From: an uncultured Eubacteriales bacterium
Lineage (GTDB): Bacteria > Bacillota > Clostridia > Oscillospirales > Oscillospiraceae
Assembly (NCBI GenBank): GCA_900540545.1
Contig: UQGJ01000005.1
Coordinates: forward strand, 1 to 64,000
Reading direction: 5' to 3'
Length of the DNA: 64,000 bases
Every line of letters starts with the position of its first letter. Within the stretch, counting starts at the first letter, position 1. Made by a program: the position numbers and the translations under genes. This document shows, piece after piece, positions 17,485-25,491 of the stretch. Below the pieces are notes generated by a model. It searched no databases. It was not told the origin of the DNA and worked only from the letters and a program-made list of their open reading frames with translations.

Positions 17485-18780
17485 TCAGAAGATGCCCAGG
17501 ATTCCCACCAGGGCCAACACCGCGGAGACCACCAGGCCCAGGGCCGCTAGACCCAACTGGCCGCCGATGAGCTTGCCGCGGACCTGCTCATCCCGGCAAT
17601 TGGACATGAAGATGGCGCCGCCGGTGGAGAAGGGAGAGAGGGCGGTGTAGCAGGCGCCCAGGAGGATGGCGATGAACATGGTGACGGGCTTGATGCCGGT
17701 GGTGCTGGCCAGGCCGATGACGATGGGGGCCAGCATTGGGAACACCGTGTTGATGCCGCCAGAGAAGAAGCTGAGGAAGCCGCCCAGGATACACAGGAAG
17801 GCGGTGATGGCGAAGGTGGGCACGCTGGTGTTGAGCCAGTTGGAGATGACGTCCACCACACCGGCGGTAGTGGCTACGGACATGAGGGTGGCGATGCCGC
17901 CCACCAGGATGATGGTGTTCCAGGGCACGGACTTGATGACTGCCTTTTCGTCGGCCAGCTTCATCAGGGAGCAGACCACGAAGCCCACCATGCCCAGCAT
18001 CTGGATGTCGGCGTACCGGGCGAAGGAGGACAGCCACTCGGCGTGGATGAACTTCGCCAGGAAGGAGGGGATGACTACCAGGCCCACCACGATGAGGATG
18101 ATGATGAGGTTCTTTTTATGGGCAGGGGAGAAGGGGGCGGGTTTTTCCACCTGGACGGCCCCCAGCTTGTGGCCCTTGAACACGATATAGAGGACGATGA
18201 GCAGGGCAAAGGTGATGAGGAAGTAGGCCAGCATGAACTCCCAGGTCATGCCGGCGGCCTCGGCCTCATAGCCGTTGGAGGCGATGGTGGAGCTGACCAC
18301 CGCGCCGGAGGCCGCCCAGGGGAAGCAGGCGCCGATGTTGGCCCCGTGGCAGACCGCCCAGGCGATGATGAGGGGGTGCAGGCCGGCGGGCAGACCGATG
18401 GAGAAGCCGATGACGGCGCAGATGGCGTTGGCGGCGGGGGGCGGGCAGCCCAGGGCGCCCAGGATAACGGCGATAAAGAAGATGGCGAAGGCGATCATCC
18501 AGGTCTGGTTGCGGACCTTATACAGCAGATGGTCCGCAATGGCCTGCATGGTCCCGTTGACCACGGCGAAGCCGAAGAACAGGGTGATGCTCATGAGCTG
18601 GAAGACCACGGAGGTGGGCCACAGGGCCACCACTTCCTTGACCTTCAGGTTCATGATGAAGCAGCCCACGATGTAAGCAAAGACCAGGCCGGTGACGCCC
18701 ATATTGATACCGAATTTGTAGCCCAGGGCGATGGCGACCACGATGCCGATTAGGCAGATGACAATGGCGGTTGTTGACAT
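17485..18780 (-). CDS. MatC/DASS-like carboxylate permease (module 3)
   Basis: A 431-aa multi-pass membrane protein with the same two-half layout as the permeases at 2967 and 12414: GALGCPPPAANAI in the first half, SGGINTVFPML and TALSPFSTGGAIF in the second. It lies between the two CapA genes, within the operon that ends in GRE3. The substrate is likely a carboxylate taken up for GRE3 or the CapA proteins. Confidence 0.85.
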   Translation of the reverse strand: MSTTAIVICLIGIVVAIALGYKFGINMGVTGLVFAYIVGCFIMNLKVKEVVALWPTSVVFQLMSITLFFGFAVVNGTMQAIADHLLYKVRNQTWMIAFAIFFIAVILGALGCPPPAANAICAVIGFSIGLPAGLHPLIIAWAVCHGANIGACFPWAASGAVVSSTIASNGYEAEAAGMTWEFMLAYFLITFALLIVLYIVFKGHKLGAVQVEKPAPFSPAHKKNLIIILIVVGLVVIPSFLAKFIHAEWLSSFARYADIQMLGMVGFVVCSLMKLADEKAVIKSVPWNTIILVGGIATLMSVATTAGVVDVISNWLNTSVPTFAITAFLCILGGFLSFFSGGINTVFPMLAPIVIGLASTTGIKPVTMFIAILLGACYTALSPFSTGGAIFMSNCRDEQVRGKLIGGQLGLAALGLVVSAVLALVGILGIF

Positions 18781-18844
18781 TCCAACATTCCCCTTTCAAT
18801 TTGCGTTCTCTTCTTGTCTCTCTTGCGTTTCGTCGAATCTTGTC

Positions 18845-19987
18845 TTAAACTATTACCACCTCGCTCCCATCCTCGGAGAGGGGATATTGGGTGTCCAGCC
18901 CCTCCATGGCGGTGATTTTGACCATATAGTCGTTGATCTCCCGGAACCTGGGGTCGTCTGGCGCCACCACATAGGGCGCGCCGTCCTCGGGGAGGTAGGC
19001 GGGCAGATAGGAGACCCGATCGATCTTCCCGTCGGACACGGTCCATTTGGCGATCATGGTCAGGTAAGAGTCCATGGGGAAGCTGCGCTTGGTGGTCTTG
19101 AAGGCGTCCGAAATGGCGGTCATCTCGGTGTGGCTCTTGGAGGTCTTCATATCCTGCCCCTTGGCCTTCACGTCACGGAGCATGTCCGTGACCTCCTCCA
19201 TGGCGAAGTTGCCCAGGGAATAGAAGATGACCTTGCCCTTGTAGACCTCGATGGGCTTGAGGATGTGGGCGTGATGGCCCAGGATCAAATCGGCCCCGGC
19301 GTCGATGGCGAAGTGGGCGTAGTAGCGCTGGTAATCGGCCAGCACCGCCTCCTTGAAGTGGATGCCCCAGTGGATGGAGACCACCACCACGTCGGCCTCG
19401 GCCTTGGCCTTTTGAATGTCGGCGGTCATCTTTTTTAGGTCGTCGGGGTGGGGGAAGGTGTACATGCGGCAGGGGGTGCCGGGCTGGTCGTGTTCCACCG
19501 CCACGTAGGCGGTAATGCCCCGGGCGGGGTTGCACCCCGGGCGGGCCTCCTCGGCCCAGAAGCCCTGGGGGAGGATGGAGTTGTAGCCCAGAATAGCCAC
19601 CTTGGTGCCGTCCACGTCCACGATGGGATATTGGCGGGCGACGGTCTCGCTTTCTCCCGCCCCCGTGACGTGGAGCCCGGCGCCGCGCAGGTGGGAGAGG
19701 GTCTCGTTGAATGCGCTGCGCCCGTAGTCCAGGGCATGGTTGGACGCGAAGGAGACCACGTCGAAGCCCGCCTCCTTCAGGGCCCGGGCGACCTGGGGCC
19801 GGGAGGAGCACCCCATGCGGGTACAGCTGGACAGGTCCCCCTGTTCGCTGAGCACGGCTTCCAACTGGCAGAAGGACAGGTCCCCGTCCCGGAAGAGGGG
19901 GGCCACGTGGCGGAAGGAGGAGGACAAATCCTCCCGGTAGGGGGCCACGTCCCCCACGCCGTACATGACGAGTGTGCGCTGACTCAT
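18845..19987 (-). CDS. CapA-family metallophosphoesterase-like protein (CapA2)
   Basis: A 380-aa paralogue of CapA1 with matching blocks: YGVGDVAPYR, FASNHALDYG, SIHWGIHFKE and LGHHAHILKP. No signal peptide or membrane anchor is present. It is the first gene of the module 3 operon, divergent from regulator 3 with only 52 bases between start codons. GGAGG seven bases upstream fixes the start at 19987. Two copies in one operon suggest either a heteromer or two steps on related substrates. Confidence 0.85.
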   Translation of the reverse strand: MSQRTLVMYGVGDVAPYREDLSSSFRHVAPLFRDGDLSFCQLEAVLSEQGDLSSCTRMGCSSRPQVARALKEAGFDVVSFASNHALDYGRSAFNETLSHLRGAGLHVTGAGESETVARQYPIVDVDGTKVAILGYNSILPQGFWAEEARPGCNPARGITAYVAVEHDQPGTPCRMYTFPHPDDLKKMTADIQKAKAEADVVVVSIHWGIHFKEAVLADYQRYYAHFAIDAGADLILGHHAHILKPIEVYKGKVIFYSLGNFAMEEVTDMLRDVKAKGQDMKTSKSHTEMTAISDAFKTTKRSFPMDSYLTMIAKWTVSDGKIDRVSYLPAYLPEDGAPYVVAPDDPRFREINDYMVKITAMEGLDTQYPLSEDGSEVVIV

Positions 19988-20039
19988 AGCATTACCTCCG
20001 TTTCTAATATAGATGGGATGAAAGGCAGGGGAGAGGGAT

Positions 20040-21623
20040 ATGTTGATTTTGGATATGCTGCTGGACCACCTGAAGGGGCACGTGTTGCGGGCCTCCCTGG
20101 GCGAGGCGGGAACGGACGCGCCCGCCAGCGTCCTGCTGCTGGACCGGGCGGCCGGGGAGCGGGGCGGACTGTACGTCGGCGCAGCGGCCCAGGCGGCGGA
20201 GCTGATAGGCGGAATGGCCGTCGGCCGCGGCTTTGTGCTCTTTACGGCGGGGGACCATCCGGGGCTGGTGGATTTGGCGCGGCCCGACCTGTCCCTGGTG
20301 GTCACCGACCTGCCCCTGGAGGACCTCCACAACCGGCTGGTGGGGTATCTGGCGGAGATGGACCAGTGGCGCCGGGCCCTGGAGCGGAGCGCAAGAAAGG
20401 GCATCCGCTGTCTGCTGACCGAGCTGGGAGAGCTGTCTGGGGCCACGGTCTACGCCCTCAGCGCCTACGGACAGGCCATCGCCACCGGCCCAAAGGGGGA
20501 GCAGTACCAGCGGATGGAGGCCCTGCTGGGGGAGAACCTGTATATTGAGCGGAAGGTCCTGTCAGACCTGTTTGAAGGCTTTCGGGAGGACCGGCGGGAG
20601 ACCTATCTGGCCGCCAGGGAGGACTTCCACTTCTGCATCTCGCCGGTCCTCAGCGGTGGGCAGCTCCTGGGCCACATGCTGCTGGGGGGGCTGGGGGACC
20701 CGGTCAAGCTGCGGACCCTGAACCGGCTGGCGGCGGACGCCATGGAGGGCCTGCTCTCCCGCAATGGGCGGCCCCAGGAGAGCTACGTGGCCTTTCAGGC
20801 TCTGGTCCAGGACATGCTCTCCGAGGACCACGGGGATTTGGAGGAGCTTCAGCTCCGCCTGCTTCAGCTCCCCAAGCGGCCCCGGAAGTACATGCGTGGT
20901 ATCCTAGTGCGCACCCCAGGCCGGCCCGCCGACCCGGAGAGCCAGTTGATGGGGGCGCTGGAACAACTCTTCCGCCGGGACAACGTGGCGGTCTTTGAGG
21001 GGGATTACTATATCTTGGCCTCCGATCCGTCCAACAACTTCCGGTTGGGGGCGGACCCGAAGGCGCTTGAGCAACTGCTGGAGCGCCACGACGCCTATGC
21101 CATCGTGGCGAATCCCTCGGTGCGCACCCGGGGGCTGCGGGTCCTGTATCGCCAGTGTCGGGCCACCCTGGACATCGCGGTGGCCGTGCGCTACCGGACC
21201 AAGGACCGCTGTCTCTTTTTTGAGCGGTACGCTATGTATTACGCCATCCATCTGTGCGCCCTCAGCATGAAGGAGACCACGGGCACCGACGACCTGGTCT
21301 TTCTGTGCCACCCCGGCCTGCTGACCCTGCGCCGGTACGACAAAGCCATGCGCAACAATCTGCAGGATGTGCTGTTTCACTACCTGATGAACGACCGGAG
21401 CATCGCTAGAACGGCCGAGGCCTTGTTCCTCCACCGGAACACCGCCATCTACAAGATCAACAAAATCGAGGAGCTGATGGGCATTCCCCTGGACGACCCC
21501 TACCTGCGGCAGCAGCTTCTGTTTTCCTGCCTGATCGTGCGGTATATCGAATGTTATGAGAAGCGGGAGATCGCCCTCAGTCCCCTGGAGCGGGGGAAGG
21601 GAAATGAGCCGGGTTACAGTTAG
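20040..21623 (+). CDS. PucR/CdaR-type transcriptional regulator (module 3)
   Basis: A 527-aa regulator related to those at 1072 and 8159. The C-terminal helix-turn-helix carries LFLHRNTAIYKINKIEELMG, the most canonical of the three. Shared middle blocks include C-L-F-F-E-R-Y-A-M-Y-Y-A-I. GGAGAGGG precedes the ATG. It faces CapA2-permease-CapA1-GRE3 and probably controls that operon. No TGAAC-NN-GTTCA palindrome lies in this divergent gap, so module 3 seems to be outside the regulon that joins the other parts of the island. Confidence 0.85.
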   Translation: MLILDMLLDHLKGHVLRASLGEAGTDAPASVLLLDRAAGERGGLYVGAAAQAAELIGGMAVGRGFVLFTAGDHPGLVDLARPDLSLVVTDLPLEDLHNRLVGYLAEMDQWRRALERSARKGIRCLLTELGELSGATVYALSAYGQAIATGPKGEQYQRMEALLGENLYIERKVLSDLFEGFREDRRETYLAAREDFHFCISPVLSGGQLLGHMLLGGLGDPVKLRTLNRLAADAMEGLLSRNGRPQESYVAFQALVQDMLSEDHGDLEELQLRLLQLPKRPRKYMRGILVRTPGRPADPESQLMGALEQLFRRDNVAVFEGDYYILASDPSNNFRLGADPKALEQLLERHDAYAIVANPSVRTRGLRVLYRQCRATLDIAVAVRYRTKDRCLFFERYAMYYAIHLCALSMKETTGTDDLVFLCHPGLLTLRRYDKAMRNNLQDVLFHYLMNDRSIARTAEALFLHRNTAIYKINKIEELMGIPLDDPYLRQQLLFSCLIVRYIECYEKREIALSPLERGKGNEPGYS

Positions 21624-21637
21624 ATGATACTGTTCAA

Positions 21638-21649
21638 TGAACGTGTTCG
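21638..21649. promoter_or_regulatory. Near-perfect operator palindrome (site 6), no obvious target gene
   Basis: TGAAC-GT-GTTCG differs from the core by one base. It lies 15 bases after the regulator 3 stop. A second palindrome, ACTTTG-AA-CAAAGT, lies at 21658-21671. No protein gene starts here before the terminator at 21743. Confidence 0.45.
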
Positions 21650-21742
21650 ATATGGATACTTTGAACAAAGTTTCAGCCGAAGGGTATGTATAGAATAACC
21701 ATACGGCCTGAAAGAATGCGGAACAGATTGGCGATAAAGACG

Positions 21743-21791
21743 AAAAAAGGACCGTTCCCATCGCACATTGCGATGGGAACGGTCCTTTTTT
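21743..21791. terminator. Bidirectional terminator between regulator 3 and TetR
   Basis: AAAAAAGGACCGTTCCCATC and its complement form a 20-plus-bp stem with a 3-base loop (CAT at 21766-21768), with T-runs both ways. Confidence 0.88.
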
Positions 21792-21803
21792 ATGATTCAG
21801 TTA

Positions 21804-22403
21804 TTAGCGGGGAAGGTAGGCACCCAGCAGCCGCTGGGTGAAGGATTTCGTCCTTTCCCGCAGGTCATAGTTCCCCTTGGCCGTGCACCAGTGGTAGACC
21901 AGGCCCCGGATGGCGATCATCAGATAGGAGGCAATCTCCTCGGCGCTGTCACCGTGGCCCACCAGCTCACCCTGGTCCAGGCCCTGCTGGAGGACACCGA
22001 TCAGCACCCCCACCATGCCGCCCTCGGAAGGGCGGTTGAACCAGGGGTTGTCGGGGTTGTACAGCAGCCGGGTCATTTTCATGTCGGTGAGTTCGCTGCT
22101 GTAACGGGCGTAGTGGTCGAAGAAGCAGAGGATGCGCTCCCGGGCGGTGGCTTGGGTCAGTTGGGGGGCCACCGTCTCGTTGAAGTAGTGGTCGGCCACC
22201 TGGTAGGTCTCGTAAAAGACCTCCATTTTTGTGGCGTAGTAGTTGTAAAAGGTCCCGATAGACACATTGGCCTTGGCCACGATGTCCCGGATGGTGATGT
22301 CGTCGAAGTCCTTCTCGCCCAGCAGCTCCACGGCGGCGTTGAAGAGGTTGACCTTGGTCTGCTCCGCCTGGAGCTGACGCTTGCTTTTTCCTTCCAATTC
22401 CAT
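21804..22403 (-). CDS. TetR/AcrR family transcriptional regulator
   Basis: A 199-aa TetR-type repressor. The N-terminal helix-turn-helix is typical: ITIRDIVAKANVSIGTFYNY near residues 36-55. The C-terminal part is variable and should bind a small ligand, perhaps an acyl-CoA given the neighbours. It is divergent from the CoA-transferase operon across a region with three TGAAC-NN-RTTCA sites, making it the best candidate for the protein that reads that motif throughout the island. The start at 22403 is preferred because GGAG lies nine bases upstream; an ATG at 22418 is the alternative. Confidence 0.87.
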   Translation of the reverse strand: MELEGKSKRQLQAEQTKVNLFNAAVELLGEKDFDDITIRDIVAKANVSIGTFYNYYATKMEVFYETYQVADHYFNETVAPQLTQATARERILCFFDHYARYSSELTDMKMTRLLYNPDNPWFNRPSEGGMVGVLIGVLQQGLDQGELVGHGDSAEEIASYLMIAIRGLVYHWCTAKGNYDLRERTKSFTQRLLGAYLPR

Positions 22404-22535
22404 GACAAAATGCTCCATTTCCTAATCGGTAAATGGCATTATACAGGAAAAAGCATCCTATGACAAGAGCGGCGATAAGGGAATTCAGCATTAGCGTACA
22501 ATTATTTTTGAAAAACTATGCACCTTGAATAAAAG

Positions 22536-22617
22536 TGAACGGATTCACTATTTGCTATTGACGTTTCTGACAATGGTATGTTACACTTACGACGAACAAG
22601 TTCGGTGAACACATTCA
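22536..22617. promoter_or_regulatory. Cluster of three operator sites in the TetR/CoA-transferase gap
   Basis: Sites are TGAAC-GG-ATTCA (22536-22547), CGAAC-AA-GTTCG (22593-22604) and TGAAC-AC-ATTCA (22606-22617). The first lies upstream of the -35 box and the other two just downstream of the -10 box. This is a usual layout for strong repression and possible looping. Each departs from the core by one base pair or one base. Confidence 0.65.
22558..22587 (+). promoter_or_regulatory. Promoter of the CoA-transferase operon
   Basis: TTGACG (22558-22563), 18 bases, then TACACT (22582-22587), flanked by operator sites. Confidence 0.6.
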
Positions 22618-22643
22618 TCCAAATGAACATGGAGGGAATGGAT

Positions 22644-24272
22644 ATGGCAAAATTCATTACAGCGCGGGAGGCCGCGGCCCTGATCCCGGACGGGGCCACG
22701 GTGGGCCTGGCGGGGATGGGCCTGTCCGGCTGGGCGGAGGAGATCGCCTGCGCCGTCCGGGACAGCTACCGGGAGACCGGCCACCCTAAGGGCCTGAACC
22801 TGAAGCAGGGCAGTGCCCTGGGCGACTGGGGCTACGGCAATGCCTTCGTGGGCTGGAACCGCTCCAAGCGGGAGGGGGGACCGGACACGGACCACGGCGC
22901 CCGGGGCGCCACCCGGTTCGGCGAGGCTGGGCCCGGCCTGGTCAGTAAGTGGACCAGTGCCCACGTGGGCAGCGCCTTCACCCTGTGCGACCAGGCCCGG
23001 AACAATGAACTGGAGAGCTATTGCCTGCCCCAGGGCGTCATCATCAACCTGTGGCGGGAGATTGGCGCGGGCCGCCCCGGCCTGCTGACCAAGGTGGGCC
23101 TGGGGACCTTCGTGGACCCCCGCGTCGAGGGCGGGCGGATGAACGCCTGCGCCAAGGACGAGGTGGTCAAGCTGGTGGAGTTCCAGGGGGAGGAATATCT
23201 CTTTTACCCCAGCTTCCCCGTAGACGTTTGCCTCCTCCGGGGCACTATCGCCGACGAGAACGGCAACATCTCCTTCGCCAGGGAGAGCGTCATCAATGAG
23301 GGTTTCGCCGTGGCCAACGCCACCAAGAATTCCGGCGGCATCGTCATCGTCCAGGTGGAATACCTGGCCAAGAAGGAGACCCTGCCCGCCAAGGACATCA
23401 AGATTCCCGGCAAGCTGGTGGACTACGTGGTGGTGGCCCGGGACCCCAAGTCCTGCTGGCAGGCCGAGGGCGACTACTGGGAACCCGCCTTCTCCGGCGA
23501 GATTCGCAAGCCCCTCACCAGCATCGAGGCCCTGCCCCTGGATGAGCGGAAGGTCATCTGCCGCCGCTGCGCCATGGAGCTGAAAAAGGGCGACCTCATC
23601 AACCTGGGGGTGGGTATGCCCGCCGACATCGCCAAGGTGGTCAACGAGGAGGGCCTCATCGACCAGGTGACCATGTCCACCGAAAGCGGCATGGTAGGCG
23701 GCGTGCCCTCGGCCCTGCCCAGCTTCGGCAGCGCCTATAACCCGGAGGCCATCATTACCCCCAACGAGATGTTCGACCTCATCAGCGGCGGCGGCCTGAG
23801 CATGACCTGCCTGGGCATCGGCGAGGTGGACAAGGACGGCAACAACAACGTCAGCCGGATGGGCTCCCGGCTCACCGGCCCCGGCGGCTTCATCGACATC
23901 AGCAGCAACACCCCCAAGGTCATCTTTGCCGGCACCCTGGTAGGCAAGGCCAAGGTGAAGGTGGGCGGCGGAAAGCTGGAGGTCCTGGAGGAGGGCACCA
24001 TCCGCAAGTTTGTGGACCAGGTGGGCCAGATCACCTTCTCCGGCCAGTACGCGCCGGACGACCAGGAGGTGCTGTACATCACGGAGCGGGCGGTGTTCCA
24101 GCTCATCGACCACAAGCTGACCCTGATTGAAATCGCCCCCGGACTGGACCTGGAAAAGGACGTGCTGGGCCAGATGGGCTTCCGGCCCGCCATCGCCCCG
24201 GAACTCAAGATCATGGACCCGGCCATCTTCCACGAGACCTGGGGCGGCCTGGGTGCTTACCTGGGGGAGTAA
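22644..24272 (+). CDS. Family I acyl-CoA:carboxylate CoA-transferase (fused subunits)
   Basis: A 542-aa single-chain CoA-transferase of the YdiF/propionate CoA-transferase type, with alpha and beta domains fused. The active-site glutamate is probably Glu347 in STESGMVGG, where family I enzymes form the glutamyl-CoA thioester. The Gly-rich GLAGMGLSG near residue 25 and LINLGVGMPADIA at the start of the second half are also typical. It moves CoA from a donor such as acetyl-CoA to a carboxylic acid. GGAGGG seven bases before the ATG fixes the start. It begins an operon with acyl-CoA dehydrogenase, so it should make that enzyme's acyl-CoA substrate. Confidence 0.9.
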   Translation: MAKFITAREAAALIPDGATVGLAGMGLSGWAEEIACAVRDSYRETGHPKGLNLKQGSALGDWGYGNAFVGWNRSKREGGPDTDHGARGATRFGEAGPGLVSKWTSAHVGSAFTLCDQARNNELESYCLPQGVIINLWREIGAGRPGLLTKVGLGTFVDPRVEGGRMNACAKDEVVKLVEFQGEEYLFYPSFPVDVCLLRGTIADENGNISFARESVINEGFAVANATKNSGGIVIVQVEYLAKKETLPAKDIKIPGKLVDYVVVARDPKSCWQAEGDYWEPAFSGEIRKPLTSIEALPLDERKVICRRCAMELKKGDLINLGVGMPADIAKVVNEEGLIDQVTMSTESGMVGGVPSALPSFGSAYNPEAIITPNEMFDLISGGGLSMTCLGIGEVDKDGNNNVSRMGSRLTGPGGFIDISSNTPKVIFAGTLVGKAKVKVGGGKLEVLEEGTIRKFVDQVGQITFSGQYAPDDQEVLYITERAVFQLIDHKLTLIEIAPGLDLEKDVLGQMGFRPAIAPELKIMDPAIFHETWGGLGAYLGE

Positions 24273-24301
24273 CCCGCCATATATAAAAGGAGGAAGAATG
24301 T

Positions 24302-25441
24302 ATGAATCCGTTTTTTAATGAAGACCATGAATCCATCCGCGAGATGGCCCGCGACTTTGCCAACAAGACCCTGGCGCCCATCGCCGCTGAAATCGACAAG
24401 ACCGAGCATTTCCCCGAGGACGTGGCCAAGCAGATGGCCGACCTGGGCTTTCTGGGCCTGAAGATTCCTGAGGAGTACGGCGGGCTGGGCCTGGACATGC
24501 GCAGCTACGTCTGCGTCATGGAGGAGATCGCCAAGAAGTGCGCCACCGCCACCCTCTTCATCTCCTCCGCCAACTCCCTGTCCACCGCCCCCATCGTCAT
24601 CTCCGGCACGGAGGAGCAGAAGGAGAAGTACCTGCCCCCCGTGGTGGCGGGGGAGAGCTACATCGCCTTCGGCCTCACCGAGCCCAACGCCGGCAGCGAC
24701 GCCGCCAGCCTGACCACCAAGGCGGTGGAGGACGGCGACAGCTACATCCTCAATGGCCGCAAGTGCTTCATCACCTTTGCGCCTCTGGCCAGCCACACCA
24801 TCGTCTACGCCAAGACCAACCCCGAGAAGGGGGCCAAGGGCATCACATGCTTCATGGTGGACATGTCCCTGCCCGGCGTCTCCTGCGGCAAGCACGAGGA
24901 AAAGATGGGCCAGCGGGGCGTACCGGTCAGCGACGTGGTGCTGGAGGACGTGCGGGTCCCCAAGGACTGCATCATCGGTGAGATGGACCTGGGCTTCATC
25001 AACGCCATGAAGACCCTCTCGGTGGGCCGCATCGGCGTGGCCTCCATGGCCCTGGGCATGGCCCAGGAGGCCATCGACCTGGCGGTGGAGCACACCAAGA
25101 ACCGGGTCCAGTTCGGTAAGCCCCTGTGCAAGCATCAGGCCATCGCCTTCATGCTGGCGGAGATGGAGACCAAGCTGAACGCCGCCCGTGGCCTGGTCTA
25201 CAACGCCGCCTGGCTCATGGACAACAAGCAACCCGCCGACAAGGCGGCCTCCATGGCCAAGTTCTATGCCACCGAGGCCGCCATCGACATCATCAACAAG
25301 GCGCTCCAGCTCCACGGAGGGTATGGTTACAGCCGGGAGTACGAGATCGAGCGGCTCTACCGGGACATCCGGGTCTGCTCTATCTACGAGGGCTCCTCCC
25401 AGGTTCAGCAGATCGTGATCTCCGGCCAGATGCTGAAGTAA
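24302..25441 (+). CDS. Acyl-CoA dehydrogenase (FAD)
   Basis: A 379-aa acyl-CoA dehydrogenase of normal length. Family signatures are FGLTEPNAGSDA (near residue 120) and the C-terminal LHGGYGYSREY. The catalytic base is the Glu of IYEGSSQVQQ, in the position used by short-chain and butyryl-CoA dehydrogenases. It oxidises an acyl-CoA to the enoyl-CoA and passes electrons to ETF, whose beta subunit seems to start at the left edge of the window under the same operator. GGAGG precedes the ATG. The gene follows the CoA-transferase by 29 bases. Chain length or side group cannot be judged from the sequence. Confidence 0.93.
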   Translation: MNPFFNEDHESIREMARDFANKTLAPIAAEIDKTEHFPEDVAKQMADLGFLGLKIPEEYGGLGLDMRSYVCVMEEIAKKCATATLFISSANSLSTAPIVISGTEEQKEKYLPPVVAGESYIAFGLTEPNAGSDAASLTTKAVEDGDSYILNGRKCFITFAPLASHTIVYAKTNPEKGAKGITCFMVDMSLPGVSCGKHEEKMGQRGVPVSDVVLEDVRVPKDCIIGEMDLGFINAMKTLSVGRIGVASMALGMAQEAIDLAVEHTKNRVQFGKPLCKHQAIAFMLAEMETKLNAARGLVYNAAWLMDNKQPADKAASMAKFYATEAAIDIINKALQLHGGYGYSREYEIERLYRDIRVCSIYEGSSQVQQIVISGQMLK

Positions 25442-25491
25442 GCGGCCAATTTTTCGGGTGATGTGTCCGCCCACGGAAAGGAAGCGCGCAT

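Noticed and set aside
19988..20039. TGAAC-NN-GTTCA operator at module 3
   Set aside because: The 52-base gap between CapA2 and regulator 3 contains no copy, even with one change per arm.
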